Source: DASQFI01 sp963780895 (GTDB lineage: Bacteria; Acidobacteriota; Vicinamibacteria; Vicinamibacterales; SCN-69-37). From it: DNA of 64,000 nt. This document shows positions 16,284 through 28,115 of this stretch, one piece after another (the first letter of the stretch is position 1; each line of letters opens with the position of its first letter). The translations under genes and the position numbers were made by a program. The notes beneath the pieces were generated by a model that saw only the letters and a list, made by a program, of their open reading frames with translations, searched no databases and was not told the DNA's origin. The stretch lies in NCBI GenBank assembly GCA_963780895.1, contig CAWAEG010000003.1:1-64000 (forward strand). Reading direction: 5' to 3'.

Positions 16284-18584
16284 ATGCCCCGTACACCGGG
16301 CCATGCCGGCCTGCTTTCCCGTCTTCTTCTTCGATTCGTACTGACCATCACGTTGATGACCTCGGGTGTCGCGTCCGGGGCCGCTCTGGGAAACGAGACC
16401 GGTGGCCAAGCCTCGGCCAAACCGGTTCGAGGCCGTGTGCTCGATCCCGACGCGCGGCCCGTGCCGGGCGCGCAGGTGCTCATCCTGCGCGGCACGCAGG
16501 TGATCGCGACCGAACAGACCCGGGCCGACGGCCAGTTCGGTCCCATCGCGGTGGCCGCCGGCGAATACGAGATCGCCGCCTCCGCGCCGGGGCTTCGAAG
16601 CAAACAGGTACCGCTTGCGGTGAAGCCGGGCTCGGACGCGTCGATCGATCTGACGATGGACGTGAGCGCGGTGCGCGAGTCGATCGTCGTGTCGGCGTCG
16701 CAGGTGGAACGCCCGCTCACCCGGGTGACCGATAGCGTAACCGTCATCACGCGCGCGGAGATCGACGCGCGCCAGATCGAGTCGGTTGCCGATGCGCTGC
16801 GCCTCGTGCCGGGGCTGGCGGTGCTCGCGTCCGGGGGACGCGGCGCGCTGACGTCGGTCTTCCCGCGCGGCGGCGAATCGGACTACACGCTCGTGCTCGT
16901 CGACGGCGTCCCGCAGAACGCCTTCGGCGGCTTCGTCGACTTCGCGCACTTCGGTACAGGCGAGATCGAGCGCATCGAGGTGGTCCGCGGGCCGCAGGGC
17001 GCGCTTTATGGCGGTGGCGCGATCGGCGCGATCGTCCACATCATCACCCAGCACGGCGGACCACTGCGGGCTGCCGGCTCGTTCGAGAGCGGCGGAAATG
17101 CGACGCACCGGGGTACGGCCGCCTTTGCCGGCAGCCGGCAGGCGTGGCGGTGGGGTCTGTCGTTCGACGGCCTCACGACGGAGGGCGATACGCGCCTGCT
17201 CGCGAACGGAACCCGCGTCGCCAACGACGACTACGAACGCGCGACAACCGCGGGCAGCCTCGGATGGTCGGACGATCGCGGACGGCACGTTCGCGTGGAC
17301 GCGCGATCGGGTCGCACCGAGCGCGGATTTCCAGGTCCGTTCGGGTCGGACCCGGCGGGCCGCTACGATGGGGTCGATCTGATCTCACGCGGCGTCACGC
17401 ATTTCACGTCCGTCGCCGGCTCGGGATCCTTTCGGACCGCGCGCCTCATCCACCGCGCGCGCGTGACGTGGAGCGACGCGGAAAGCGACTCCGAGAGCCC
17501 GTTCGGTCCGTTCGAGGATCAAACAGACCGCGTCACGGGCCGTTATCAGGCGGATACCACGCTCGGGCGCCTCGATCTGTCGGCGGGGTGGGAGTTCGTG
17601 AAGGAGAGTGCTGAAAGCACGTTCGTAACCGGCGAGGACGGACAGGGAATTCCCGTCAAGCGATCGCTCTCCGGCTGGTTCGTCGAAGGCCGGCCCTCGC
17701 TCGGCCCGCGGGCGTTCGTCAACCTCGGCGTCCGCGTCGAACGCATCGCGCGCAACGCACTCGAAGGCGATCCGTTCGCCTTCACGCCGCGGCCGGCGCT
17801 CGACGACGACGTCGTCTGGTCGGTGAATCCCAAAGTCTCCGCAGCGTGGTTCCTGAACCTGCCGGACGGTCCAACCTGGACCAAGATCCGGGCCGGCGCC
17901 GGAACCGGTATCAAACCGCCGACGGCGTTCGACATCGCGTTCACCGACAACCCCGGGCTCAAGCCTGAGCGCAGCCGAAGCTTCGAGCTTGGCGTCGAGC
18001 ATGCCTTCGCGGCATCAACGCTCGTGGCCGACGCGACGTTCTTCGCCAATCGGTACGACGACCTCATCGTCGCCGTCGGCCGCGACCTGGCAGGCGCCAG
18101 CCGCTATCGCACGGACAACATCGCCAACGCACGCGCGCGGGGCCTCGAGGTGGGCGCGCGGTGGCAACCCGTCGGCGCCGTGGCCTTCCGGGCCGCCTGG
18201 ACCTGGCTCGACACGGAAATCCTTGGCGTCGACGGCGTCGAGTCGGCGGCGCCACCGCCGTATCAGGTAGGCGACGAGCTCATCCGCCGGCCGCGTCATC
18301 AGCTGTCGTTCGACGTGAGCTGGACCCACACTCGCGCCTCGGCGTTCGCGACCGTGAACGGACGCAGCAAGACGCGCGATCTCGAGCCGTCCTTTGCGTC
18401 CGAGGTGTTCGAGAATCCGGGCTTCGGGACCATGAACATCGGCGGGGCCGTACGGCTCACCCGCCATCTCGAGCTCTTCGGCCGCGTGACGAACCTGTTC
18501 GACCGGCAGTACGAAGAGGTCTTTGGCTTCCCTGCTATGGGACGGATGGGGCTGGCAGGAGTTCGTGTTACTGGAAGTCGCTGA
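16284..18584 (+). CDS. btuB: TonB-dependent cobalamin receptor (BtuB-like)
   Basis: 766 residues, outer-membrane beta-barrel. ATG 16284 follows GAGGAGG by five bases. Signal segment (LLLRFVLTITLMTSGVASG), then a carboxypeptidase-regulatory-like beta domain (residues about 45-130), a plug domain (SVTVITRAEIDARQ, LVLVDGVPQN, IERIEVVRGPQGALYGGGAI), and a barrel ending in the expected TonB-receptor C-terminus (ELFGRVTNLFDRQYEEVFGFP). The upstream riboswitch and downstream btuD-C-F genes identify the substrate as a corrinoid. The stop overlaps the btuD start by 20 bases. Confidence 0.93.
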   Translation: MPRTPGHAGLLSRLLLRFVLTITLMTSGVASGAALGNETGGQASAKPVRGRVLDPDARPVPGAQVLILRGTQVIATEQTRADGQFGPIAVAAGEYEIAASAPGLRSKQVPLAVKPGSDASIDLTMDVSAVRESIVVSASQVERPLTRVTDSVTVITRAEIDARQIESVADALRLVPGLAVLASGGRGALTSVFPRGGESDYTLVLVDGVPQNAFGGFVDFAHFGTGEIERIEVVRGPQGALYGGGAIGAIVHIITQHGGPLRAAGSFESGGNATHRGTAAFAGSRQAWRWGLSFDGLTTEGDTRLLANGTRVANDDYERATTAGSLGWSDDRGRHVRVDARSGRTERGFPGPFGSDPAGRYDGVDLISRGVTHFTSVAGSGSFRTARLIHRARVTWSDAESDSESPFGPFEDQTDRVTGRYQADTTLGRLDLSAGWEFVKESAESTFVTGEDGQGIPVKRSLSGWFVEGRPSLGPRAFVNLGVRVERIARNALEGDPFAFTPRPALDDDVVWSVNPKVSAAWFLNLPDGPTWTKIRAGAGTGIKPPTAFDIAFTDNPGLKPERSRSFELGVEHAFAASTLVADATFFANRYDDLIVAVGRDLAGASRYRTDNIANARARGLEVGARWQPVGAVAFRAAWTWLDTEILGVDGVESAAPPPYQVGDELIRRPRHQLSFDVSWTHTRASAFATVNGRSKTRDLEPSFASEVFENPGFGTMNIGGAVRLTRHLELFGRVTNLFDRQYEEVFGFPAMGRMGLAGVRVTGSR

Positions 18585-19425
18585 TCTCTCGTTCGCGTAT
18601 CCCGGCGGACCGCGGATTCTGGACGGCGTGTCGTTTGGGATTGCCGCGGGCTCGCTCGTCGGCGTCCTCGGACCGAATGGATCGGGGAAGACGACACTGC
18701 TGCGCCTGATCGCGCGAGGGCTGCACCCATCGTGCGGCCGGATCCGCCTCGGAGGCCGTGATGTCGCAGCGCTGCCAAGGCGCGAACTTGCGAGACGGTT
18801 GGCCGTCGTGCCGCAGGAAACGGTGCTCGCGTTCGATTACAGCGTGATCGAAATCGTGCTGATGGGCCGGTATCCGCATCTCGGTGCATTCGAGGTCGAG
18901 GGTCCCGCGGATCTCGCGGCGGCTCGGACGGCGCTTCGGGCGACCGGCGCGTCCGAGCTGGCGGACCGGCCCTTCCGCACCCTCAGTGGCGGCGAGAAGC
19001 AGCGCGTCATGATCGCGTCGGCGCTCGCGCAGCTGGACGACGATCCGCGTGACGCAGGGGCGGGCAGCCATGCTCCGGTCCTCCTGCTCGACGAGCCGAC
19101 GGCATCGCTCGATCTCCGGTATCAGCTCGAAGTCATGGCGCTGCTGCGGCGGCTTCACGACCAGCGGCACGTGACGATCGTCCTCACGACGCACGACCTC
19201 CGGTTTGCCGCCTCGGTCTGCACGCGTGTGATTCTGCTGTCGAAGGGGCGCGTGATCTCGGAAGGGCCGCCCTCGGAGGTGTTGACGGCATCGCGCATCG
19301 GCGAGCTTTATGAAATCGATCCTGAAATGACGTCGGGAGTCATTTCCGCTGAAATCCGCGGCTGGCCGCCTTCGCAAGGCTTCGGCGAGCCTCGCCGTAG
19401 CTCGAAGAGCGGAGGAGGGAAATGA
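18565..19425 (+). CDS. btuD: Vitamin B12 ABC transporter, ATP-binding subunit
   Basis: About 286 residues. Walker A GPNGSGKTT, Q-loop VPQET, signature LSGGEKQR, Walker B VLLLDEPTA and H-loop TTHD are all present. Start set at GTG 18565 inside the end of btuB, since AGGAG precedes it and the protein then begins directly at the ABC core (LLEVADLSFAYPGG). The C-terminus after DPEMTSGVI runs through a degenerate palindrome (19328-19348) related to the ATGACCTC elements and ends in a low-complexity tail. The stop overlaps btuC (ATGA). Confidence 0.93.
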   Translation: MLLEVADLSFAYPGGPRILDGVSFGIAAGSLVGVLGPNGSGKTTLLRLIARGLHPSCGRIRLGGRDVAALPRRELARRLAVVPQETVLAFDYSVIEIVLMGRYPHLGAFEVEGPADLAAARTALRATGASELADRPFRTLSGGEKQRVMIASALAQLDDDPRDAGAGSHAPVLLLDEPTASLDLRYQLEVMALLRRLHDQRHVTIVLTTHDLRFAASVCTRVILLSKGRVISEGPPSEVLTASRIGELYEIDPEMTSGVISAEIRGWPPSQGFGEPRRSSKSGGGK

Positions 19426-20432
19426 CACCCGAGGTCTTCTCTCCGCTCCGTCGCGGGCTGCCGGTCGTCGCCGCGTGTTTCGTGGCGATGATCGTCGCGG
19501 TGCTGGTGGCCCCGTTCATCGGCGCGACGCCGATTCGCGCAGCAGCAGTCTTCAGCCCGACCGTGCCGTTCGCGGACAACGTGGACGCCCAGATCTTTTT
19601 CATCGCCCGGCTGCCACGGGCGCTGGCGGCGGCGCTGGTCGGCGGGACGCTCGCCGCGGCTGGTGTCGTGTTTCAGGGTTTGCTCCGTAACCCGCTTGCG
19701 ACCCCCTACACCCTCGGCGTCTCGTCCGGCGCGGCGCTCGGGGCGATGCTGGCCATCACGTTCGGCGCGCGGTTGCCGTTTGCCAGCGTCGAGCTCGCGA
19801 GCCTGGTCGGCGCGCTTGCCGCGGTGTTCGTCGTGTATCTCCTGGCCAGTGCCCAGCAGCAGGGGCTGTCCTCCACGGTTCTCCTGCTCGCAGGCGTGAC
19901 GTTGAACGCGTTCTTTTCGGCGCTCATTCTGTTCGTTCAGTACATCAGCGATTTCGCGCAGATCTTTCGCGCGCTGCGGTGGCTCATGGGCGACCTCGAC
20001 GTGGTGAGCTACCGGCCGATCCTCTCGGCCCTGCCGCTCGTCGCGATCGCTTTCATCGGATTCGCCCGCCTGGCGCGGCCGCTGAATCTCCTGAGCCTCG
20101 GCGCAGATGCCGCCGGCACGCGCGGCGTGGACGTCGAGCGCGCCCAACGCCTGGCTTTTTTCGGCGGGTCACTGGCCACCGGCGCGGCGGTCTCGGTCGG
20201 CGGACCCATCGGGTTCGTCGGCATCATCGTGCCGCACCTCGTCCGCCTCGTCGTCGGCGCCGATCACCGGCTGGTGCTTCCGGCGTCGACATTCTTCGGC
20301 GCCGCGTTTCTCGTGGTGTGCGACATGATGGCGCGTACGGTCATCGCGCCAATCGAGCTGCCGGTGGGAGTGGTGACCGCGGTGATCGGTGGGCCATTCT
20401 TTCTGTGGTTGTTGCTGGGGAAACGCCAGTGA
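19422..20432 (+). CDS. btuC: Vitamin B12 ABC transporter, permease subunit (BtuC/FecCD family)
   Basis: 336 residues with about ten hydrophobic segments. FecCD hallmarks include RLPRALAAALVGGTLAAAG, PLATPYTLGVSSGAALG, the GPIGFVGIIVPHLVRL loop that contacts the ATPase, and a C-terminal GVVTAVIGGPFFLWLL. It forms the inner-membrane channel of the corrinoid importer with BtuD and BtuF. Start overlaps the btuD stop, and its own stop overlaps the btuF GTG start by four bases. Confidence 0.95.
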   Translation: MTPEVFSPLRRGLPVVAACFVAMIVAVLVAPFIGATPIRAAAVFSPTVPFADNVDAQIFFIARLPRALAAALVGGTLAAAGVVFQGLLRNPLATPYTLGVSSGAALGAMLAITFGARLPFASVELASLVGALAAVFVVYLLASAQQQGLSSTVLLLAGVTLNAFFSALILFVQYISDFAQIFRALRWLMGDLDVVSYRPILSALPLVAIAFIGFARLARPLNLLSLGADAAGTRGVDVERAQRLAFFGGSLATGAAVSVGGPIGFVGIIVPHLVRLVVGADHRLVLPASTFFGAAFLVVCDMMARTVIAPIELPVGVVTAVIGGPFFLWLLLGKRQ

Positions 20433-21469
20433 GACTCGCATCCGTGGTTGTGCTGGTGATCGCTTGCGCAACCGCATTTCCCAACCGCTTCCAGGCTTCT
20501 CAACGTTCAGGCTCGCAGGCTCCCCCCCACCGGATCATTTCTCTCATTCCGGCCGTCACCGAGATGCTCTTCGCCATGAATGCTGGCGATCGGGTCGTCG
20601 GCGTGTCGAGCTTCGACAGATATCCGCCCGAGGTCGCGAAGCGGGAGCGAGTGGGCGCGCTGCTCGATCCGGACGTGGAGCGCATTCTCTCGTTGAAACC
20701 GGATCTCGTCGTCGTCTACGGGACGCAAAAGGAGTTGATCACCCGCCTGGATCGTGCGGGCGTGGCGCGGTTCGATTATCAGCACGCGGGGCTGGCGGAC
20801 ATCACCGTGACCATCCGGCGGCTCGGTCAGCGCATCGGCCGCGCGGACGAGGCCGATCGGCTGGCGGCCGGGATCGAACGCGACATCGGCGCGATTCGCA
20901 CGCAGGTCGCCGGCCGGCCACGCCCGAAGACGGCGTTGCTCTTCGATCGGGAGCCGGGCAGCCTCCGGGGGATGTACGCGAGCGCCGGGATCGGATTCAT
21001 GCACGACATGCTCGAGGTGGCCGGCGGTGCCGATGCGTTCGGCGATCTCCAGCGCCAGAGCCTGCAACTTTCGGCCGAAACACTGCTCGCGCGCGCGCCC
21101 GAGGTGATCATCGAGCTCCAGAGGACCGAAGGCTGGCCGGCGGATCGCATCGCGCGCGAACTGGCGGTCTGGAAGGCCCTGCCTGCCGTGCCCGCCGTCA
21201 GGACCGGCCGCGTGCACATCATCGCCGACGATCGCCTGTCGATCCCGGGGCCGCGGGTGGCGGAAGGCGCCCGGATCCTCGCGCGCGTCCTGCACCCGGC
21301 AACGAGGGTAGATCGCGGAGCGTCGAAAGCACGTCGGTACGGGTACAACAGGTACGTCGGTACGTCAGGTCCGAGGAACGAACTGACGCTGGCCATCTTC
21401 TTCGACTTGAAAGAAAAAGAAGATGACAAGATTCACGTTCCTGGGACCCGACGTACCCGACGTACCTGA
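20429..21469 (+). CDS. btuF: Cobalamin substrate-binding protein, C-terminus running into a repeat
   Basis: About 346 residues from GTG 20429. Signal peptide (LASVVVLVIACATAF) followed by a class III periplasmic binding fold: RIISLIPAVTEMLFAM, VVGVSSFDRYP, LKPDLVVVYG and a closing RVLHP helix. It delivers corrinoid to BtuCD. The last 45 or so residues, from about ARRYGYNRYVG onward, are encoded by the GTAC-rich element at 21330-21486. That tail is not part of the family fold, so the original stop codon was probably displaced by the repeat. Confidence 0.9.
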   Translation: MRLASVVVLVIACATAFPNRFQASQRSGSQAPPHRIISLIPAVTEMLFAMNAGDRVVGVSSFDRYPPEVAKRERVGALLDPDVERILSLKPDLVVVYGTQKELITRLDRAGVARFDYQHAGLADITVTIRRLGQRIGRADEADRLAAGIERDIGAIRTQVAGRPRPKTALLFDREPGSLRGMYASAGIGFMHDMLEVAGGADAFGDLQRQSLQLSAETLLARAPEVIIELQRTEGWPADRIARELAVWKALPAVPAVRTGRVHIIADDRLSIPGPRVAEGARILARVLHPATRVDRGASKARRYGYNRYVGTSGPRNELTLAIFFDLKEKEDDKIHVPGTRRTRRT

Positions 21470-21486
21470 TGTACCCGACGTACCGG
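21330..21486. repeat. GTAC-rich inverted element, copy 2, overlapping the btuF 3' end
   Basis: Outer tandem GTACGTCGG units, then GGAACGAACTG...CATCTTCTTC on the left (core 21375-21403) and AGAAGATGAC...CGTTCC on the right, closing with CGTACCCGA units. The core matches copy 1 (10563-10738) with few mismatches. It carries the last part of the btuF reading frame and its stop. Confidence 0.8.
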
Positions 21487-21526
21487 AGAGCGCTTTCCAT
21501 CCCCTGCCGACGAGCGCTTTCCACTC

Positions 21527-22201
21527 GTGAAGATCCTGCTCTCGTGGTCTTCGGGCAAGGACTCGGCATGGGCTCTGCACGTCCTTCGCCAGAACCCTGC
21601 CGTCCACGTCGCGGCGCTCCTGACGACCTTCAACGAGAGGTTCGATCGCGTCGCCATGCATGCCGTGCGCCGGACTCTCGTCGAAGCCCAGGCGGAATCG
21701 GCTGGCGTTCCGCTCTGGCCGGTGTGGATTCCATCGCCCTGTCCGAACGAGGTGTACGAAGAACGGATGCGTGCAGCCATGTCGCGCGCGCAAGCGGAAG
21801 GGTTCACGCACGTCGCGTTCGGCGATCTCTTTCTCGAGGATGTCAGACGTTATCGGGAAGAACGATTGTCGGGGACGGGGATCGATCCGGTGTTTCCGCT
21901 CTGGAACCAACCGACCGGGCCGCTCTCGCAGGAAATGCTTTCAGCCGGCCTCGGCGCAGTGCTGACGTCGGTCGATCCCAAGCAGCTCGACCGGCGTTTT
22001 GCAGGCCGAACCTATGACACCACGCTGTTGTCGGAGTTGCCGCCATCCGTCGATCCGTGCGGCGAGCGAGGCGAGTTCCACACGTTCTGTTTCGCGGGTC
22101 CGATGTTTCGAAGACCCATCCCGATCGAGACCGGAGAAGTCGTCGATCGTGATGGGTTTGTCTTTGCCGATCTCGTTCAGCGGCAACCCAGCCGCTGGTG
22201 A
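21527..22201 (+). CDS. PP-loop ATPase of the Dph6/diphthine-ammonia ligase family
   Basis: 224 residues from GTG 21527. The PP-loop SWSSGKDSAWALH lies at the N-terminus; other family segments are HAVRRTLVEAQAE, FGDLFLEDVRRYREERL, and GEFHTFCFAGPMF. Eukaryotic and archaeal relatives amidate diphthine on EF-2, a modification bacteria lack, so the bacterial substrate is unknown. Placement straight after btuF suggests a link to cobalamin use or modification, but co-transcription is uncertain because of the repeat between them. Confidence 0.85.
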   Translation: MKILLSWSSGKDSAWALHVLRQNPAVHVAALLTTFNERFDRVAMHAVRRTLVEAQAESAGVPLWPVWIPSPCPNEVYEERMRAAMSRAQAEGFTHVAFGDLFLEDVRRYREERLSGTGIDPVFPLWNQPTGPLSQEMLSAGLGAVLTSVDPKQLDRRFAGRTYDTTLLSELPPSVDPCGERGEFHTFCFAGPMFRRPIPIETGEVVDRDGFVFADLVQRQPSRW

Positions 22202-22204
22202 CCG

Positions 22205-22336
22205 TTTTCCAGATCGGTGTAGTGTGTTCCGGCGCCCTCCCGCTCGCCGCTTGCCGCAAGGCAGCGCGATTGGGCCTGCCTCGCGGCGCTCGCAAAGGTC
22301 GGGCCCCGAAACACACTACACCGATCTTGGAAAACG
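22205..22336. repeat. Long inverted repeat downstream of the PP-loop ATPase gene
   Basis: Arms of about 25 bp: GTTTTCCAGATCGGTGTAGT (from about 22205) pairs with ACTACACCGATCTTGGAAAAC (ending about 22336) around an 80-base GC-rich middle. It could terminate transcription from the B12 operon side. No coding content. Confidence 0.75.
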
Positions 22337-22354
22337 CTGTAGCTTGTTCGCTCT

Positions 22355-22412
22355 GAGCCTTTTCGCCTTTTTCGCCTTTGAGCCTTTGAGCCCTGAGCCT
22401 CCTGAGCCTTAT
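22355..22412. repeat. Short tandem GAGCCTTT/CGCCTTT array
   Basis: Seven- to eight-base units (GAGCCTTTTCGCC, CGCCTTTGAGCC, CCTGAGCC) directly before the stop of the SH3 gene. The same unit style occurs at 37135-37172 and 37466-37560. Confidence 0.7.
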
Positions 22413-23437
22413 TTCACGCTGAACGCCCACGCTGTTCCGAACAGCCGGCCCTCGCCCGACTGCGAAAGCACTGTCGCACCCGGCAGCTTCTTGCGCTCGA
22501 GCAGGCGGAGCACGATCGCGTATTCACCGGGCGGCAGATCGGCCAGGGGCTGGATTTTGGCGGCGCCGCGGCCGACCGTTTCGACGACCGACCGTACGAC
22601 GTCCTGTTTCCACTCGCGGGTGAGGTCCCACTCCGCGCCGGGCCGGGCGGCTTCGTCCGCGCGGCCCCTGGTGGCGCCCACGAACCGTCCGTTGGACGCG
22701 GTCGGCGCGAGCCGGACGATGACCGGAATCAGGTCATCCGGGCTGACCCCCGGGATGTCCTTGAACTGAACGGCGAACGTCGGCCGGCGTGCCTCGACAG
22801 GCCAGTCGCTCCCCGCATCGATGGTCCAGACGTACGTGATGGGCGTCGATCCGCTGGCGGCGGCTCCAGAGCCCTCGTCGGCCACGGTCCTGGCGAACTC
22901 CGGCACCGAATCGATCCGTTCGAGCATCCGGCTCACCCTGGCCGTCGAGGCTCCAAGGAACGTCACGCCGTTGTCGGACTGGAGGGCGACCGAGACGCCG
23001 TCGCGGCTGACCGGCGCGATGGCGGGCGGGGCCGGGACGGCAATCGTTCGGGCGAACAGCTCCGTCACAGGCAGAGGCGGCGGCAGGGCCACCGGCTCCG
23101 ACGACACCGCGGGGGCGGCAGGCGTGGGCGCGGCGATCGGCGCGGGCGCGGCCGGCGCCACGGTGTTTCCGGTCAATCGCGAAACCTTCTTGGAGATGAA
23201 CGCGTTGGGCCGCGCGGCCCGGGCGGCGCCGCCGGGCAGCTGCACGCGATACCAGTCACCCTGGACCGACCGCAATTGGAAGACCGTACCCGCGGGTACC
23301 CGAGCGACGATGGCGCTCTTCTCATTGGGCGCGGACCGGACGTTCGCGCGGGCGGCCGTGACTCGAACGGTACCCTGCGCGTAGGCGGTGCCGGCGGTGA
23401 GCAGAACGGCGATGAGAGAGATGGTGAGGTGTTTCAT
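22409..23437 (-). CDS. Exported SH3-domain protein
   Basis: 342 residues. Signal peptide (HLTISLIAVLLTAGTAYA), bacterial SH3 domain at residues about 22-75 (VTAARANVRSAPNEKSAIVA and VPAGTVFQLRS..WYRV), an Ala/Pro-rich linker (about 85-130), then a C-terminal domain of unknown function (about 140-340). SH3b domains usually bind cell-wall peptides, so a periplasmic or envelope role is likely. Start ATG 23437 is set by the signal peptide. No partner gene is obvious. Confidence 0.82.
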   Translation of the reverse strand: MKHLTISLIAVLLTAGTAYAQGTVRVTAARANVRSAPNEKSAIVARVPAGTVFQLRSVQGDWYRVQLPGGAARAARPNAFISKKVSRLTGNTVAPAAPAPIAAPTPAAPAVSSEPVALPPPLPVTELFARTIAVPAPPAIAPVSRDGVSVALQSDNGVTFLGASTARVSRMLERIDSVPEFARTVADEGSGAAASGSTPITYVWTIDAGSDWPVEARRPTFAVQFKDIPGVSPDDLIPVIVRLAPTASNGRFVGATRGRADEAARPGAEWDLTREWKQDVVRSVVETVGRGAAKIQPLADLPPGEYAIVLRLLERKKLPGATVLSQSGEGRLFGTAWAFSVK

Positions 23438-23573
23438 GGCTCTCTTATCGGTACGACGTACGACACAAGTAGGCCCGGCGAGGGTGGTCGAGCGACGTCT
23501 GGCCGGGTGAGCTCGAGCACCGCTGCTTCCTCGGGCCTCGGGCCTCTGGCCTTGGGCCCTTGGAAGCGGTTTT

Positions 23574-24404
23574 TCAGACAAAATCCGCGGAGACTCGGTG
23601 CGGAATCAGGCCCTTGTCGAAGGCGTCCGCGAAGAATCGGTCGAGCGCCGCCCGGCCGCGCTGGCCGTAGTCGAGCGTGAGCTGGTTGACGTACATCCCG
23701 ACGAATCGATCCGTCTCGGTCGCGTCGAGCCCGCGGCCGAACTGCTTCGCGTATTCGACGGCCTCCGCGCGGTGCGCAAGCGCGTGCGCGATGCTGTCGT
23801 GCAGAATCCGCGACACGGTGCGGGTCGTCGAGGCTCCAAGGTCGCGCCGGATGACGTTGCCGCCGAGCGGCAACGGCAGGCCACCCGTGCGCTCGAACCA
23901 CCATTCGCCCAGGTCGACGACTTTTCGCAGGCCGTCGGCCGCGTACGTCAGCTGCCCTTCATGGATCAGCAGACCGGCGTCCACCCGATCCTCGAGTACG
24001 GCCTGTTGAATCTGGTCGAACGGCATCACCTCGAAGTCGAACGACGGATCGTAGAGTTTCAGGGCCAGGAACGCGGAGGTCAGCCGGCCCGGCACGCCGA
24101 TCTTGAGACCGGCGAGCGATCCGGTCGGATCGATCGCGCGTTTCGCCACGAGGATCGGCCCATACCGATCGCCCATGCTCGCGCCGTGCGGCAGCAGCGC
24201 ATATTTGTCGGCCAGATGCGCGTAGGCGTGGAACGAGACGGCGCTCACCTCGTATCGCCCCTCGAACGCCGCCTTGTTCAGCGTTTCGATGTCGGCCAGG
24301 ACCTGATCGATCTCGATGCCCTCGGTCTCCACGGCGCCGCTCGCCAGCCCGAAGAACATGAACGCGTCATCGGAGTCAGGGCTGTGTGCGACGGTGATCT
24401 TCAT
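23574..24404 (-). CDS. mqnD: 1,4-dihydroxy-6-naphthoate synthase-like (futalosine pathway)
   Basis: 276 residues from ATG 24404. Family signature at the start (VAHSPDSDDAFMFFGL), periplasmic-binding-like fold with KIGVPGRLTSAFLALKL, DAGLLIHEGQLTYA and LPLGGNVIRRDLG. MqnD converts cyclic de-hypoxanthine futalosine to dihydroxynaphthoate in the menaquinone pathway. MqnE elsewhere in the window supports the route; mqnA, mqnB and mqnC are not in this window. Intergenic GGCC-type units occur at 23538-23570, downstream. Confidence 0.88.
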   Translation of the reverse strand: MKITVAHSPDSDDAFMFFGLASGAVETEGIEIDQVLADIETLNKAAFEGRYEVSAVSFHAYAHLADKYALLPHGASMGDRYGPILVAKRAIDPTGSLAGLKIGVPGRLTSAFLALKLYDPSFDFEVMPFDQIQQAVLEDRVDAGLLIHEGQLTYAADGLRKVVDLGEWWFERTGGLPLPLGGNVIRRDLGASTTRTVSRILHDSIAHALAHRAEAVEYAKQFGRGLDATETDRFVGMYVNQLTLDYGQRGRAALDRFFADAFDKGLIPHRVSADFV

Positions 24405-24450
24405 AGGTGCAGGATATCGCAGGCCCAAAAACAAGACATGAGGCGGGGTA

Positions 24451-25197
24451 CTACAGCTGTGCCCCGCGCCTCAGCTCCGCCAGCCGCGCGAAGAACCGTC
24501 CCACCGACGGCGGTCCGGCGAGTCGCCAGTCAATCAAGTGCGTGTGCGGGCGCGCGCCAACGCCGATGACGACGTCGTCGTCGGCCAGGGCGGTGAAGGC
24601 GTCTTCGTCGGTCCGGTCGTCGCCGAGATAGACGATGGACACCGGCGCCTCGACACGCGGAACGACGCGCGCGCGGATCCATTCGGCTGCGCGCCCTTTG
24701 TGCCAGTCGACCGCGGGCAGGAGCTCGAGGGCCTTGGAGCCTGTGAGCAGTTTGAGCACGCGGGCTTCGAGCTGGGGCTCGGCGAGCGCCTCGAATTCCT
24801 CGAGCGCGCGATCGGCGAGCGCCGGCGGCGCCTGCCGGACGTGACAGGTGAGCGCGTACGTCTTGTCTTCGAGCAGCACCCCGGGACACCACTGCAGCTC
24901 GCGCGCCGCGTCGCGCGCGAGCTTCGCGATCACGGCTTCGACGGAGTCCAGCGCGTAGTGATGAAACGCCGACTCAGGGCCGATGATCTCGAGCCCGTGC
25001 AGCCCCGCGGCGTATTCGGCCGCCGGTCCCACGCGATCGAGGACGTCATCGAGCCGGCGTCCGCTGACGACACCGACGGTGACGTCGTCGAACTCGGACA
25101 GCCCGGTCAGCTCGAGCTGCACCGCATCGGAGAGCGTCGCTTCGACCGGCGTCGGCGCGATGTCGGCGAGCGTGCCGTCGTAGTCGGTGAGAAGCAA
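24451..25197 (-). CDS. otsB: Trehalose-6-phosphate phosphatase
   Basis: 248 residues from TTG 25197. HAD-fold phosphatase with motif I TDYDGTLADI, GVVSGRRLDDV, GLHGLEIIGP, the Lys region LLPAVDWHKGRAAEW, and VYLGDDRTDEDAF. It removes phosphate from trehalose-6-phosphate made by the adjacent OtsA domain. Motif I is only a few residues from the start, so the N-terminus looks short. The same frame stays open upstream to the otsA stop without a canonical start, and an ATG at 25277 lies in another frame; an unrecognised indel near 25250-25275 is possible. Confidence 0.9.
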   Translation of the reverse strand: MLLTDYDGTLADIAPTPVEATLSDAVQLELTGLSEFDDVTVGVVSGRRLDDVLDRVGPAAEYAAGLHGLEIIGPESAFHHYALDSVEAVIAKLARDAARELQWCPGVLLEDKTYALTCHVRQAPPALADRALEEFEALAEPQLEARVLKLLTGSKALELLPAVDWHKGRAAEWIRARVVPRVEAPVSIVYLGDDRTDEDAFTALADDDVVIGVGARPHTHLIDWRLAGPPSVGRFFARLAELRRGAQL

Positions 25198-25282
25198 CAG
25201 ATGCCGCCCGGCCAGGCGCTCGTGGACGTCGACGGCGACGACGTCCGACGCGTCGTAGAGAGCGCCGCGGACCGCATCGTGT

Positions 25283-27997
<2,715 letters not shown>

Positions 27998-28115
27998 TAC
28001 TTAGACCGGGGGACTTTCGTCCCCCGGACCCCGCTCTGCGCGCCTGTGGCGCGCCTGACCATGCTCCGGCGCTGAATGATCGAACCAGCCCTTTCGCTCC
28101 GCACTGCATGGCCGC

